A DNA stretch of 60,591 nt, from contig JACIYQ010000244.1 in assembly GCA_014359855.1 (NCBI GenBank), forward strand, positions 1-60,591, written 5' to 3'. Under the pieces are notes generated by a model. It ran no database searches and had not been told where the DNA came from. It saw nothing but the letters and a program-made list of their open reading frames with translations. Below are positions 26,006 through 35,301 of the stretch, piece after piece; position 1 is the stretch's first letter, and each line of letters starts with the position of its first letter. Origin of the DNA: Parvibaculum sp. (GTDB taxonomy: Bacteria; Pseudomonadota; Alphaproteobacteria; Parvibaculales; Parvibaculaceae). Made by a program: the position numbers and the translations under genes.

Positions 26006-26817
26006 GGATATCGACCATGAACCCGCGCCGCGTTCGAGGAGGATCGAGCAACAGCCGCGACGCGACGCTGTGGACGCTGATCCGCGAAGACGTGGCTTGC
26101 GTGAAGGCGCGCGATCCGGCTGCCCGCTACGCCGCCGAGGTCGTGCTGACCTATCCGGGCGTTCACGCCGTCATCTTCTATCGGCTCTCGAACCGGCTCT
26201 GGAAGAGCGGCCTGCGATTTCCCGCGCGCTGGCTCTCCTGGTTCGGGCGGCTGCTGACCAATGTCGACATTCATCCGGGCGCGACGATCGGCCGGCGCTT
26301 CTTCATCGATCATGGCGCGGGCGTCGTGATCGGGGAGACGGCGGAGGTCGGAGACGATGTGACGCTCTATCACGGTGTGACCCTCGGGGGCACGACCTGG
26401 TCCGCGGGCAAGCGTCATCCGACGATCGAGAATGGCGTCCTCATCGGCGCGGGAGCGAAGATTCTCGGTCCGATCACGGTCTGCGTTGAGGCGCGGATCG
26501 GTGCGAATTCGGTGGTGGTGGAAGATGTGCCGCCGGGCATGACAGTTGTCGGTATCCCCGGCCGGATCGTACGCGATGCGAGTCGCCGCCGTCGTCGCGA
26601 TGGACGCATCGACCTCGATCACCATCTGGTGCCGGATCCGGTTGGCGAGGTTTTGAGCGTCCTGATCGACAGGATCGAGTTTCTGGAAGCCCGTCTCAGC
26701 CACATGCAGGGACGCTCCTCGCTCCATCCGGGAATGATGGGGCCCGCCAATAAAACGGCTCAGGCAGCGTGCGAAACGCAGGCCGCCGCCATGTCAAGCA
26801 AGAGGAGACCACAGTGA
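26002..26817 (+). CDS. cysE: serine O-acetyltransferase CysE (nif-linked)
   Basis: 271 residues; start overlaps the nifV stop (ATGA). Left-handed beta-helix acetyltransferase: DIHPGATIGRRFFIDHGAGVVIGETAEVGDDVTLYHGVTLGGT and NSVVVEDVPPGMTVVGIPGRIV. Produces O-acetylserine for cysteine synthesis, supporting sulfur demand of NifS; nif-linked copies are known from Azotobacter and others. Confidence 0.93.
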   Translation: MRISTMNPRRVRGGSSNSRDATLWTLIREDVACVKARDPAARYAAEVVLTYPGVHAVIFYRLSNRLWKSGLRFPARWLSWFGRLLTNVDIHPGATIGRRFFIDHGAGVVIGETAEVGDDVTLYHGVTLGGTTWSAGKRHPTIENGVLIGAGAKILGPITVCVEARIGANSVVVEDVPPGMTVVGIPGRIVRDASRRRRRDGRIDLDHHLVPDPVGEVLSVLIDRIEFLEARLSHMQGRSSLHPGMMGPANKTAQAACETQAAAMSSKRRPQ

Positions 26818-27170
26818 TGAGCGTGCTCGATGAACTGGCGCGATTGTCCGCGGCCGAGGAATTCTTTGCCTTCCTCAACGTGCCCTACGAGCCCTCGGTC
26901 GTCCATGTCGCGCGGCTCCATATCCTGCGGCGGATGGGGCAGTACCTCAAAGGCAGCGAGAGCGACGGTGCCTTCGTAGGTCTGCGCGATTCCGACATCC
27001 GGGCGCTCTGCCGCGAACATCTGGAACAGGCCTATCAGGATTTCGTGACCTCCTCGCCGATCCAGGAGCGCCTCTTCAAGGTCCACAAGGAGGCCGCCGA
27101 GCCGAAGCCGGAGGCCGCGAGACCATTCGTGCCGCTCGCCTCGTTGGCGGTGGCGAAAAAGGAGGCGTGA
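26817..27170 (+). CDS. nifW: NifW, nitrogenase stabilising/protective protein
   Basis: 117 residues from ATG 26817, whose first base is the last base of the cysE stop. NifW core LARLSAAEEFFAFLNVPYEPSVVHVARLHILRRMGQYL and the C-terminal helix DFVTSSPIQERLFKVHKEA. Binds MoFe protein during maturation or oxygen stress. Last gene of the iscA-nifUSV operon. Confidence 0.94.
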   Translation: MSVLDELARLSAAEEFFAFLNVPYEPSVVHVARLHILRRMGQYLKGSESDGAFVGLRDSDIRALCREHLEQAYQDFVTSSPIQERLFKVHKEAAEPKPEAARPFVPLASLAVAKKEA

Positions 27171-27176
27171 CAATGA

Positions 27177-27192
27177 TGTCGCTTACCCGACA
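27177..27192. promoter_or_regulatory. NifA upstream activator site of fixA
   Basis: TGTCGCTTACCCGACA, exact TGT-N10-ACA, 109 bases before the -24 element. Confidence 0.78.
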
Positions 27193-27285
27193 GAGGGGTT
27201 CGGTTTCGTGCTCTGCCTTGTCGGGAGAAAGCCTCATTCCGCCCGGTTTCATGCGACTTCTGCGCGATTCCGCGCCGGGGCCCGT

Positions 27286-27301
27286 TGGCACGATGCTTGC
27301 C
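27286..27301 (+). promoter_or_regulatory. sigma-54 promoter of fixABCX
   Basis: TGGCACGATGCTTGCC, perfect -24/-12 blocks and spacing, 57 bases before the fixA ATG. Confidence 0.9.
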
Positions 27302-27357
27302 GTTACGCAATCGTAACCTCTGCTGTCGCGGAGGTGTCAGGACGAGGGTGAGAGCCG

Positions 27358-28212
27358 ATGCATATCGTCGTCTGCATGAAGCAGGTTCCCGACAGTGCGC
27401 AAATCCGTGTTCATCCGGTCACGAACACGATCATGCGCCAGGGCGTTCCGACGATCATCAACCCCTATGATCTCTTCGCGCTGGAAGAAGCGATGCGGTT
27501 GCGCGATCGCTTCGGCGGCGAGGTGACGGTGCTCACCATGGGGCCACCCATGGCCGAGGACTCGCTGCGCAAGGCGCTCACTTTCGGTGCGGACCGCGCC
27601 GTTCTGCTGACGGATCGTTTCTTTGCCGGTTCGGATACGCTTGCGACGAGCTATGCGCTCGCGGGCGCGCTCGCGAAGATCGGCGAGGAATTCGGCAAGC
27701 CCTCGATCGTCTTCACCGGAAAACAGACGATCGACGGCGACACGGCCCAGGTGGGTCCGGGCATCGCAAAGCGGCTCAGGCTCAACCAGCTAACCTATGT
27801 GGCGCGGATCGCCGAACTCGATCTCGCGGCGGAGGAGATCACGGTCGAGCGCAGGGCCGAAGGCGGCGTGCAGGTTCTCTCGACGCGGCTGCCCGTGCTC
27901 GTCACCATGCTCGAAGGCACGAACGAGATGAGGCGCGGCACGCTCGAAGATGCCTTCCGCGCCGCGCGCACGCAGGTCGTGACCTGGAGCGCGGCGGATG
28001 CCGGCATCACCGATCTCACGAAATGCGGGTTGCGAGGTTCGCCCACCATCGTGAAGAAAGTTTTCGCGCCGTCGGCCCGCGCCGAGAAGGCGCATCAGAT
28101 TCCGACGGCCGATCTCTCCTTCGAAGCTCTGGCCGAAGCGGTGATGGGCGAAATCTTCGCGCGACAACCCGCCATCGAAGGTGACCTGATGCGATTTTCA
28201 AGCGGGCAGTAG
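27358..28212 (+). CDS. fixA: FixA, electron-transfer flavoprotein beta subunit
   Basis: 284 residues (MHIVVCMKQVPDSAQIRVHPVTNTIMRQGVPTIINPYDLFALEEAMRLRD). ETF beta fold; TGKQTIDGDTAQVGPGIAKRL is typical for FixA. With FixB, C and X it forms an electron-bifurcating complex that uses NADH to reduce ferredoxin or flavodoxin for nitrogenase and quinone at the membrane. Confidence 0.97.
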   Translation: MHIVVCMKQVPDSAQIRVHPVTNTIMRQGVPTIINPYDLFALEEAMRLRDRFGGEVTVLTMGPPMAEDSLRKALTFGADRAVLLTDRFFAGSDTLATSYALAGALAKIGEEFGKPSIVFTGKQTIDGDTAQVGPGIAKRLRLNQLTYVARIAELDLAAEEITVERRAEGGVQVLSTRLPVLVTMLEGTNEMRRGTLEDAFRAARTQVVTWSAADAGITDLTKCGLRGSPTIVKKVFAPSARAEKAHQIPTADLSFEALAEAVMGEIFARQPAIEGDLMRFSSGQ

Positions 28213-28224
28213 AAGGGTTCGATC

Positions 28225-29322
28225 ATGGCTGAAGCACCGAAACAGGCGCCGGCAGCGGCCGGCAGAGCCGCAACGAAGAAGGAGCTCCCCGAGCACTTCA
28301 AAGCCTACAAGCATGTCTGGGTCGTCGTCGAATGCGAGCATGGCGTCGTCCACCCTGTCTCGTTCGAGCTTCTGGGAGAAGGCCGCAAGCTCGCCGACAA
28401 GCGCGGCGCGGAACTCGCGGGCGTCGTCATGGGAAACGACAGGGCCGCGATCGCCGCGGCCGCCGCCGCGGCTTTCGAATATGGAGCGGACCTCGTCTAT
28501 ACGATCGCCGATCCCGCGCTCGCGCATTATCGCAATGAAGCCTTCACCAAAGGGCTGACCGATCTCGTCAACACCTACAAGCCGGAGATATTACTGCTGG
28601 GTGCGACGACGCTCGGCCGCGATCTCGCGGGTTCCGTCGCGACGACGCTGCTGACGGGGCTCACCGCGGATTGCACCGAACTCGCGATCGACGAGGAGGG
28701 CTCTCTGGCGGCGACGCGGCCGACTTTCGGCGGCTCTCTGCTCTGCACGATCATGACGTTGAACTACAGGCCGCAGATGGCGACCGTGCGGCCCCGCGTT
28801 CTCGCCATGCCCGAACGTCAGCCGGGCCGGAGCGGCCGCATCGTCGAGCATCCGCTCGATCTTGCCGAGGATGACATTGTGACGAAGGTGCTGCGCTTCG
28901 TCGCCGATCGCGATTCCAACCAGGCACAGCTTGCCTATGCCGATATCGTCGTCGCGGGTGGGCTCGGTCTCCGTTCGGCCGAAAATTTCCAGCTCGTCAA
29001 ATCGCTTGCCGAAGTGCTCGGCGCCGAATATGGCGGCTCGCGTCCTCTGGTCCAGAAGGGCTGGATCGCCGCCGACAGGCAGATCGGGCAGACGGGAAAG
29101 ACGATCCGGCCGAAGCTCTATATCGCCGCCGGCATTTCGGGTGCGATCCAGCATCGGGTCGGCGTCGAAGGCGCCGACATGATCGTCGCGATCAACACGG
29201 ACCCGAACGCCCAGATTTTCGATTTCGCCCATGTCGGCATCGTCGCCGACGCCATCAAGCTCTTGCCGGCCCTGACCGAGGCATTTCGCAAGCACTTGTC
29301 TGTAAATCGTCTCGCCGGTTGA
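28225..29322 (+). CDS. fixB: FixB, electron-transfer flavoprotein alpha subunit
   Basis: 365 residues. C-terminal FAD-binding block VQKGWIAADRQIGQTGKTIRPKLYIAAGISGAIQHRVGVEGADMIVAINTDPNAQIFDFAHVGIVAD is diagnostic for ETF alpha. N-terminal extension (~30 residues, Ala/Lys-rich) as in other FixB. Twelve bases after fixA. Confidence 0.97.
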   Translation: MAEAPKQAPAAAGRAATKKELPEHFKAYKHVWVVVECEHGVVHPVSFELLGEGRKLADKRGAELAGVVMGNDRAAIAAAAAAAFEYGADLVYTIADPALAHYRNEAFTKGLTDLVNTYKPEILLLGATTLGRDLAGSVATTLLTGLTADCTELAIDEEGSLAATRPTFGGSLLCTIMTLNYRPQMATVRPRVLAMPERQPGRSGRIVEHPLDLAEDDIVTKVLRFVADRDSNQAQLAYADIVVAGGLGLRSAENFQLVKSLAEVLGAEYGGSRPLVQKGWIAADRQIGQTGKTIRPKLYIAAGISGAIQHRVGVEGADMIVAINTDPNAQIFDFAHVGIVADAIKLLPALTEAFRKHLSVNRLAG

Positions 29323-29332
29323 AGGAGGCACT

Positions 29333-30637
29333 ATGATCAAGGAACGCTTCGACGCGATTGTCGTGGGTGCAGGCCCCTCCGGAAACGCGGCCGCCTATAC
29401 GATGGCGAAGGAAGGGTTGAAGGTTCTCCAGCTCGAACGCGGCGAATATCCCGGATCGAAGAACGTCCAGGGCGCCATTCTCTATGCCAATGCGCTGGAG
29501 AAGATCATTCCGGATTTCCGGGAAGACGCGCCGCTGGAGCGGCACATCATCGAGCAGCGTCTCTGGACGATGGACGATGCCTCCCATGTCGGCATGCATT
29601 ATCGCTCCGAGGACTTCAACGAAGAGAAGCCCAACCGCTACACGATCATCCGCGCGCAATTCGACAAATGGTTCAGCCGGAAGGTCCGCGAGGCGGGTGT
29701 CACGCTTCTTTGCGAAACGACGGTTACGCAGCTCCTGCGGGATACGAACGGCAAGATCATCGGCGTCAGGACGGACCGGGGCGGCGGCACGGCCTTTGCC
29801 GATGTGGTCATCCTCGGCGAAGGTGTGAATGGCCTCGTCGGGCAGCGTTCGGGCCTCCGCCCCGAGCTTAATCCGGACAGCGTGGCGCTCGCGGTCAAGG
29901 AAATGCACTTTCTTCCGCGCGAGGTGATCGAAAGCCGGTTCAACCTGAAGGGCAATGAGGGCGTCGTCATCGAGGCCATGGGAACGATCACGGCCGGCAT
30001 GACCGGAACGGGCTTTCTCTATACCAATCAGGAATCGATCTCGGTCGGCATCGGCTGCATCGTCTCCGACTTCGCGGATAATGGGACATCTCCCTACGCG
30101 CTTCTCGAAGCCCTCAAGAACCATCCGAGTATCAAGCCGCTTCTTGCGAACTCCGAATGCAAGGAGTACGCGGCGCATCTGATCCCGGAAGGCGGATATT
30201 ATTCGATCCCGGAACTTTACGGAGACGGCTGGCTGGTCGTCGGCGACGCAGGGCAGTTCGTCAATGCCGTGCATCGGGAAGGTTCCAACCTCGCGATGAC
30301 GACGGGCCGCATTGCCGGCGAGACCGTCGTCTGGCTGAAGCGCCGGCGCGACGAGATGTCGAAGGCCAATCTGGCGGAGTACAAGCGCCGCCTCGACGAG
30401 ACTTTCGTCATGAAGGATCTCAGAAAGTACAAGAAGATTCCCGATTTCCTTCACGGCAACAAGCAGGTCTTCGGTCTCTATCCGAAGCTCTTCACCGACG
30501 CCGCGCAGACCTGGTTTCGCGTCGACGGTACCGACAAGAGAACCAAGGAAAATGAAATCTTCAAGTCGTTCCGCAAAGGCCGGACGCTGCCCGGCCTGAT
30601 CGGCGATGCATTCAAATTGGCGAGGGCATGGCGATGA
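29333..30637 (+). CDS. fixC: FixC, flavoprotein-quinone oxidoreductase
   Basis: 434 residues. Rossmann FAD motif at residues 8-20 (IVVGAGPSGNAAAYTMAKEG), later GWLVVGDAGQFVNAVHREGSNLAMTTGRIAGETV. ETF-QO-like, peripheral membrane partner of FixAB. The last ten bases overlap the fixX frame. Confidence 0.97.
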   Translation: MIKERFDAIVVGAGPSGNAAAYTMAKEGLKVLQLERGEYPGSKNVQGAILYANALEKIIPDFREDAPLERHIIEQRLWTMDDASHVGMHYRSEDFNEEKPNRYTIIRAQFDKWFSRKVREAGVTLLCETTVTQLLRDTNGKIIGVRTDRGGGTAFADVVILGEGVNGLVGQRSGLRPELNPDSVALAVKEMHFLPREVIESRFNLKGNEGVVIEAMGTITAGMTGTGFLYTNQESISVGIGCIVSDFADNGTSPYALLEALKNHPSIKPLLANSECKEYAAHLIPEGGYYSIPELYGDGWLVVGDAGQFVNAVHREGSNLAMTTGRIAGETVVWLKRRRDEMSKANLAEYKRRLDETFVMKDLRKYKKIPDFLHGNKQVFGLYPKLFTDAAQTWFRVDGTDKRTKENEIFKSFRKGRTLPGLIGDAFKLARAWR

Positions 30638-30945
30638 TGGCGATGGCAGAGATGGGCGCACCCGCGATCAAGGTGGAAGAGAAACTGTTCCAGAACCGGT
30701 ATCAGGTCGATGCGGGTCGTCCTCATATCAAGATCCGTCCTCACGAAACGCCCTCGAAGGCGCTCCTGTCGCTTACCTACACATGCCCGGCCGGATGCTA
30801 CAGCCTGAACGACAAGGGACAGGTCGAGATCACCGCCGACGGCTGCGTGGAGTGCGGCACCTGTCGCATCGTCACCGCCAAGACCCGTGAAATCGAATGG
30901 AACTATCCCAGAGGCGGATTTGGCGTCTTGTACAAGTTCGGCTGA
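30628..30945 (+). CDS. fixX: FixX, ferredoxin-like subunit
   Basis: Up to 105 residues. Cluster motifs TCPAGCYSL and DGCVECGTCRIV fit the FixX [4Fe-4S] domain. Several in-frame ATGs lie at the start (30628, 30634, 30643); 30634 makes a four-base ATGA overlap with fixC and may be the true one. Confidence 0.93.
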   Translation: MAMMAMAEMGAPAIKVEEKLFQNRYQVDAGRPHIKIRPHETPSKALLSLTYTCPAGCYSLNDKGQVEITADGCVECGTCRIVTAKTREIEWNYPRGGFGVLYKFG

Positions 30946-30951
30946 TCGTCC

Positions 30952-31827
30952 GTGAGCATACCTGTTCTCCCGGGAGAGCCTTTGCGGCTTTCCGATATGG
31001 AGATCGAGCGCCTCCTCGATGAGGATACGCGCTTCGGCGACATGACGACGCGCGCCCTCGGCATTGGCGATGCGCCTGCGCGCATGACATTCACGGCGCG
31101 ACGGCAACTCGTGCTCTGCGGATCGGACGAGGCGGCGCGTCTCCTCTCGGCGCTGGGTGCCTCCGTGTCGGCGGTGGAGCGGTTCGGAACGCATTGCGAC
31201 AAAGGGACGCCGCTGCTCGAAGCGACGAGGCCTGCCGCTGTGCTTCATGCGGGCTGGAAAGCCGCGCAAATCCTGGTGGAATGGGCTTCTGGAATCGCGA
31301 CGCTGACCGATGAAATCGTGACCGCTGTCAGGGCGGTGGCGCCGAAGGTCGCTGTCTTGTGTACGCGAAAATCCATACCATTTACACGTCAGCTTTCGCT
31401 CAAGGCGGTCATTGCAGGCGGCGGCGGCATTCACTGGCTTGGGCTCTCGGATACGGTCATGCTCTTTCCCGAGCATCGTGCGTTGATGGGAAGCATGACC
31501 GAGCTGCGCGACTCTATCAGCAGGCTCAGGGAACGACTGCCCGAGAGGGCGATCATGGCGGAGGTCACCTCCGAAGCAGATGCCGTAAAGGCCGCCGAGG
31601 CCGAGGCGGACGTCATTCAACTCGAGAAATTCAGCGTCGATGCCGTCCGGCGGGTCGCGCAACAGATCGAGAAACGGTCGGACGGCCGGCCGATCATCGC
31701 CGCCGCCGGTGGAATAAATGTTCAGAATGCGACTGAATACGCGCTGTCGGGAGCCGACACCTTGATCACATCGGCGCCTTTTTATGCAGTGCCGCTCGAT
31801 GTGCAGGTATGCATAGAGCCGCTCTGA
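30952..31827 (+). CDS. modD: ModD pyrophosphorylase-like protein
   Basis: 291 residues from GTG 30952. Nicotinate-nucleotide pyrophosphorylase (NadC) fold of the ModD branch: LLDEDTRFGDMTTRALGI, CTRKSIPFTRQLSLKAVIAGGGGIHWLGLSDTVMLFPEHRAL, and DVIQLEKFSVDAV. ModD genes accompany molybdate transport or Mo-nitrogenase genes; the substrate is not established. Placed between fixX and nifA, all on the same strand. Confidence 0.85.
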   Translation: MSIPVLPGEPLRLSDMEIERLLDEDTRFGDMTTRALGIGDAPARMTFTARRQLVLCGSDEAARLLSALGASVSAVERFGTHCDKGTPLLEATRPAAVLHAGWKAAQILVEWASGIATLTDEIVTAVRAVAPKVAVLCTRKSIPFTRQLSLKAVIAGGGGIHWLGLSDTVMLFPEHRALMGSMTELRDSISRLRERLPERAIMAEVTSEADAVKAAEAEADVIQLEKFSVDAVRRVAQQIEKRSDGRPIIAAAGGINVQNATEYALSGADTLITSAPFYAVPLDVQVCIEPL

Positions 31828-31981
31828 GCTTCGTGGCTTCTTGCCGATTGCTGGTGGACAAGGATGCGGAGAAATCGAGAAGCAGCCGACGCAGAATCCT
31901 CTTGCACCTGCGTTTCGCTGCTGCAACAATTTCACAAGACCTCATGTCTCAGACGAGGTTTTGGGGGAGCGCGCCCTGAAC

Positions 31982-33766
31982 ATGAGAGTTGGTGCGGTGC
32001 CTATGAGTAGCCAGACGCAGAACGCTTCACATTTCGCGGCGGGAGATGCAGTACCCGCGCCCGCCATGATCGGTTCCGCCAACCGGGCCGAGATGGCCCT
32101 GCACGGCGTCTACGAAATCTCGAAAATTCTGGCGGTTCCCGCGCGACTGGAATTCACGCTCTCGAACGTGCTCACATTGCTGTCGTGCTTCCTCTCGATG
32201 CATCACGGCATCATTGCTCTTCTGGGCGACAATGGCGCGCCGGATGTTGTCGTGGGGCTCGGCTGGAACGAGGTCAACGCCAAGAACCATCTCGCCCGGC
32301 TTCCGGAGCGCGCGCTCGGCCAGATCGTGGCGACGAAGATGCCGGTCGTGGTCGAAAACGTCGCGACCAATCCGCTCTTTGCCGATTGGAGCGTCGCGGA
32401 GTGGGGAGAGACGGATTCGGTCGTTTCCTTCATCGGCGTGCCCATCAAGGAACGCGATCAGGTGATCGGTACCCTGACCATAGACCGGGTACGGGACGGC
32501 AGAGCGGATTTCCGTTTCGACGAGGATGTCAGATTCCTCGTGATGATCGCCAATCTCGTCGGTCAGACGGTTCGCCTTCACAAGATTGTCGGGCGCGACC
32601 GGGAACGCCTGATGACGGAGCAGCGGCGCCTCGAAAAGGAACTCTCCGAGACCACGAAGGCGGAGCGCGACACCGATATGCGCGGTATCATAGGCGGCAG
32701 CCCCGCCATCCGGGCCGTGCTGGAGAAGATCAAGATCGTGGCGCGCAGCAACTCGCCCGTGCTTCTGCGTGGAGAATCAGGAACAGGCAAGGAACTTTTC
32801 GCCCGCGCGACCCACGAAATGTCGCCCCGCAAGAAAGGGCCCTTCGTCAAGCTCAACTGCGCGGCCTTGCCCGAAACGATGCTCGAGACCGAACTTTTCG
32901 GACATGAGAAGGGCGCATTCACCGGCGCGGTCTCGCAGCGCAAGGGGCGTTTCGAGCTTGCCGATGGAGGCACGCTTTTTCTGGATGAGATCGGCGAGAT
33001 TTCGCCCGCCTTTCAGGCCAAGCTTCTGCGTGTTCTTCAGGAGGGCGAGTTCGAGCGCGTCGGTGGCATGCGCACGCTGAAAGTCGATGTGCGTCTCGTC
33101 ACGGCGACCAACAAGAATCTCGAAGACGCGGTGACGCGGGGCGAGTTCCGCGCCGACCTCTATTACCGGATCAACGTCGTTTCGATTTCGTTGCCCCCGC
33201 TTCGCGACCGTCCGGGCGACGTGTTCCTTCTGGCGCGGGAGTTCCTCCATCGCTTCAACGAGGAACACGGCACGCAAATGTTGCTCACGGATTCGGCCAA
33301 GACCGTTCTCGAAGGATGTTTCTTCCCCGGCAATGTCCGGGAACTTGAAAATTGCGTGAGGCGGACCGCCACACTGGCCAAGGACCAGAGGATCATCGCG
33401 GACGATTTTGCGTGCCGCCAAGACGACTGCCTGTCGTCGACACTCTGGAAAGGTGCAATCGCGACGCAGGTTCCGCTGAAGATCGTCTCCCGAGCCGTGG
33501 CCGGCACGCCGCCGCGGGCGCCGGCAGCCGAAGACGGCGCGTCGGCCCAGGCGGGCGATGTAGGTCCGGATCCCGCAAATAGCTGCCCAAAATCCGAGAC
33601 CTGCAGTGCTCTGCATGGTGGCGAGCAATCGGAGAGGGAACGTTTGCTTGAGGCAATGGAAATGGCGGGATGGGTTCAGGCAAAAGCCGCCCGCCTGCTT
33701 CAGTTGACCCCACGCCAGATCGGCTATGCCCTTCGCAAACACAATATTTCGATCAAAAAATTCTAA
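31982..33766 (+). CDS. nifA: NifA, sigma-54-dependent activator of nif genes
   Basis: 594 residues from ATG 31982 (behind GGGGGAG); ATG 32003 is an alternative. N-terminal GAF domain (~residues 45-185), AAA+ domain with GESGTGKE, the sigma-54 contact loop GAFTGA and Walker B GGTLFLDEIGE, and a C-terminal helix-turn-helix (AAKAARLLQLTPRQIGYALRKH-like). Between them lies C-x11-C-x19-C-x4-C (CFFPGNVRELENC ... ACRQDDC), the signature of oxygen-sensitive, NifL-independent NifA. It should act on the TGT-N10-ACA sites listed here. Confidence 0.97.
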   Translation: MRVGAVPMSSQTQNASHFAAGDAVPAPAMIGSANRAEMALHGVYEISKILAVPARLEFTLSNVLTLLSCFLSMHHGIIALLGDNGAPDVVVGLGWNEVNAKNHLARLPERALGQIVATKMPVVVENVATNPLFADWSVAEWGETDSVVSFIGVPIKERDQVIGTLTIDRVRDGRADFRFDEDVRFLVMIANLVGQTVRLHKIVGRDRERLMTEQRRLEKELSETTKAERDTDMRGIIGGSPAIRAVLEKIKIVARSNSPVLLRGESGTGKELFARATHEMSPRKKGPFVKLNCAALPETMLETELFGHEKGAFTGAVSQRKGRFELADGGTLFLDEIGEISPAFQAKLLRVLQEGEFERVGGMRTLKVDVRLVTATNKNLEDAVTRGEFRADLYYRINVVSISLPPLRDRPGDVFLLAREFLHRFNEEHGTQMLLTDSAKTVLEGCFFPGNVRELENCVRRTATLAKDQRIIADDFACRQDDCLSSTLWKGAIATQVPLKIVSRAVAGTPPRAPAAEDGASAQAGDVGPDPANSCPKSETCSALHGGEQSERERLLEAMEMAGWVQAKAARLLQLTPRQIGYALRKHNISIKKF

Positions 33767-33822
33767 CCTGCAACCGGGCGAAGCGTGCAGCGGTTCGCTT
33801 GCAAGGTAAGCGATAAATCAAA

Positions 33823-33844
33823 ACCGGAGGCGAATGCCTCCGGT
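33823..33844. terminator. possible terminator after nifA
   Basis: Perfect 9-bp stem ACCGGAGGC / GCCTCCGGT with a GAAT loop, 57 bases after the nifA stop. The downstream T-run is weak (cggaatttg), so it may be a partial or bidirectional terminator. Confidence 0.5.
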
Positions 33845-33892
33845 CGGAATTTGATCGATCGTCCCCACACTCTGGCGCAAGCGACAGGGTCT

Positions 33893-33908
33893 TGTCGGGA
33901 ATCCGACA
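33893..33908. promoter_or_regulatory. NifA upstream activator site of fdxN
   Basis: TGTCGGGAATCCGACA, exact TGT-N10-ACA, 88 bases before the -24 element. Confidence 0.8.
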
Positions 33909-33980
33909 TCCATTGTCGCTGACAGCCGGCTTGCTCTCCGAAAGCACGAGCATCTCTGCGGAATTCATCTCGATGCGAGG

Positions 33981-33996
33981 TGGCACAGCGCTTGCT
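33981..33996 (+). promoter_or_regulatory. sigma-54 promoter of fdxN operon
   Basis: TGGCACAGCGCTTGCT, perfect -24/-12 blocks and spacing, 30 bases before the ATG. Confidence 0.9.
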
Positions 33997-34025
33997 CCTC
34001 TCCTTCTCACACAGAGGAGTTCGGC

Positions 34026-34220
34026 ATGGCATACAAAATCATCGCGTCGCAATGCACCGGCTGCAGCATCTGCGAGTTCGAATGCCCCAATGCCGCCATT
34101 TCGATGAAGGGCGATATTTTCGTCATCGATCCCAAGAAATGCACCGAATGTGAAGCGCATTTCGACACGCCGAAATGCGCCGAAGTTTGCCCGGTGCCGA
34201 ATACCTGCGTCCCGGCCTGA
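34026..34220 (+). CDS. fdxN: FdxN-type 2[4Fe-4S] ferredoxin
   Basis: 64 residues. Cluster motifs CTGCSICEFECPNAAI and CTECEAHFDTPKCAEVCPV, the second with the eight-residue loop typical of nif FdxN. Likely electron donor to NifH or NifB. Its stop overlaps the start of the next gene (TGATG). Confidence 0.95.
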   Translation: MAYKIIASQCTGCSICEFECPNAAISMKGDIFVIDPKKCTECEAHFDTPKCAEVCPVPNTCVPA

Positions 34221-35080
34221 TGGTGGAAGAATATCCTTCCCCAGTGGAGAGCGACTGCATGGATCAGCGGCATGAGTCCATCGATTGGCAGGCCGCATTG
34301 ACGCAGGCCGGCGATTGTCCGCGGCACGTCATACTCGATGACGGTCCTTCAAACGGTCAAGATGAGGCCTTTCTCGCATTTCTGCGCAACGAGATCGGGA
34401 CGTTTCTGGGCGATCATCTCGCACTTGCGGATCAATGTGTCGATCATCCTTGTGCGGAGATACGCGCCATCGCCGCGGATTACGTCAATATTTTCAAGCT
34501 CTCCGCATTGCTGGAGGATCCGGACCCCATAGTTCGCATGGTCGCCTCGCGGCGGTTACCCGATGCCTGGATGTGCCGCTCACGCGGTAATGTCCCGCTT
34601 GATACCGCGTCGTCCGCGGACAGGGTTCAGATTCGCCGTCTCCTGGCGATGTTGATGAATGAAGATATTGAAATCCGCCGGGCGGTCGTCAGTTGCCTGC
34701 CGCAGGAAATATTGCCGCTCGCGGCTCACGATGGTGATGCCGTCATCCGCCACGAAGTTGTGCGCCGCATCGCGCCCGACTATCTCGCCAACATGATCGA
34801 TGATTTCGATCCGTCCGTCCGTTTGGAGGTCGTGGGCCGTCTGCCTGCTACTCAACTGCCGTTGATGGCGCGGGATGGCGATTCCCGCGTCCGCTTTGCC
34901 GTCGCGGAGCGGATTTCAGAGTCGGAACTGGCGCCTTTTCTGGACGACCCGGAGAGCGCCATTCGCGAGCTTGCGGGCAGCAGGCTGGCGGCAAGCTCCC
35001 TCCGGCACGTGCGGCGCCTCATGGGTGAGATCGCGCAACCCGCAACCTTGCCATCGTCGCTTCCATTGGAGTTGGTTTGA
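34220..35080 (+). CDS. LRV-repeat protein without the 4Fe-4S domain
   Basis: 286 residues from ATG 34220. Leucine-rich-variant (LRV) helical repeats of ~24 residues: LLEDPDPIVRMVASRRLPDAW, LMNEDIEIRRAVVSCLPQEILPLAAHDGDAVIRHEVVRRIAPDYLANMIDDFDPSVRLEVVGRL, and two more to the end. The paralogue at 39130 begins with a four-cysteine cluster; here the equivalent region keeps only scattered cysteines (GDCPRH, QCVDHPC), so the cluster is probably absent. Function unknown; the nif position suggests an assembly scaffold. Confidence 0.82.
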   Translation: MVEEYPSPVESDCMDQRHESIDWQAALTQAGDCPRHVILDDGPSNGQDEAFLAFLRNEIGTFLGDHLALADQCVDHPCAEIRAIAADYVNIFKLSALLEDPDPIVRMVASRRLPDAWMCRSRGNVPLDTASSADRVQIRRLLAMLMNEDIEIRRAVVSCLPQEILPLAAHDGDAVIRHEVVRRIAPDYLANMIDDFDPSVRLEVVGRLPATQLPLMARDGDSRVRFAVAERISESELAPFLDDPESAIRELAGSRLAASSLRHVRRLMGEIAQPATLPSSLPLELV

Positions 35081-35295
35081 TGAAGGTGATGATCCGCCGT
35101 TCTCCCGAGACCGGCCTTTCCATCTATGTTCCGAAGAAGGATCTCGAAGAGCCGATTGTCGAGCAGGAGCATGAAACGCTCTGGGGCGGCTGGATCAGGA
35201 TCGCGAATGGCTGGGTGCTCGACTTGCCGGAGATGGATTGCGATACGCGTCTGCCGATCACGGTGAATGCGCGCAAGCGCGGCGGAGAGGAGTAG
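35080..35295 (+). CDS. nifT: NifT/FixU
   Basis: 71 residues from ATG 35080, overlapping the LRV stop by one base. MKVMIRRSPETGLSIYVPKKDLEEPIVEQEHETLWGGWIRIANGWVLDLPEM is the NifT/FixU pattern. Small conserved nif protein of unknown activity. Confidence 0.93.
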   Translation: MKVMIRRSPETGLSIYVPKKDLEEPIVEQEHETLWGGWIRIANGWVLDLPEMDCDTRLPITVNARKRGGEE

Positions 35296-35301
35296 CGTGA
35301 C

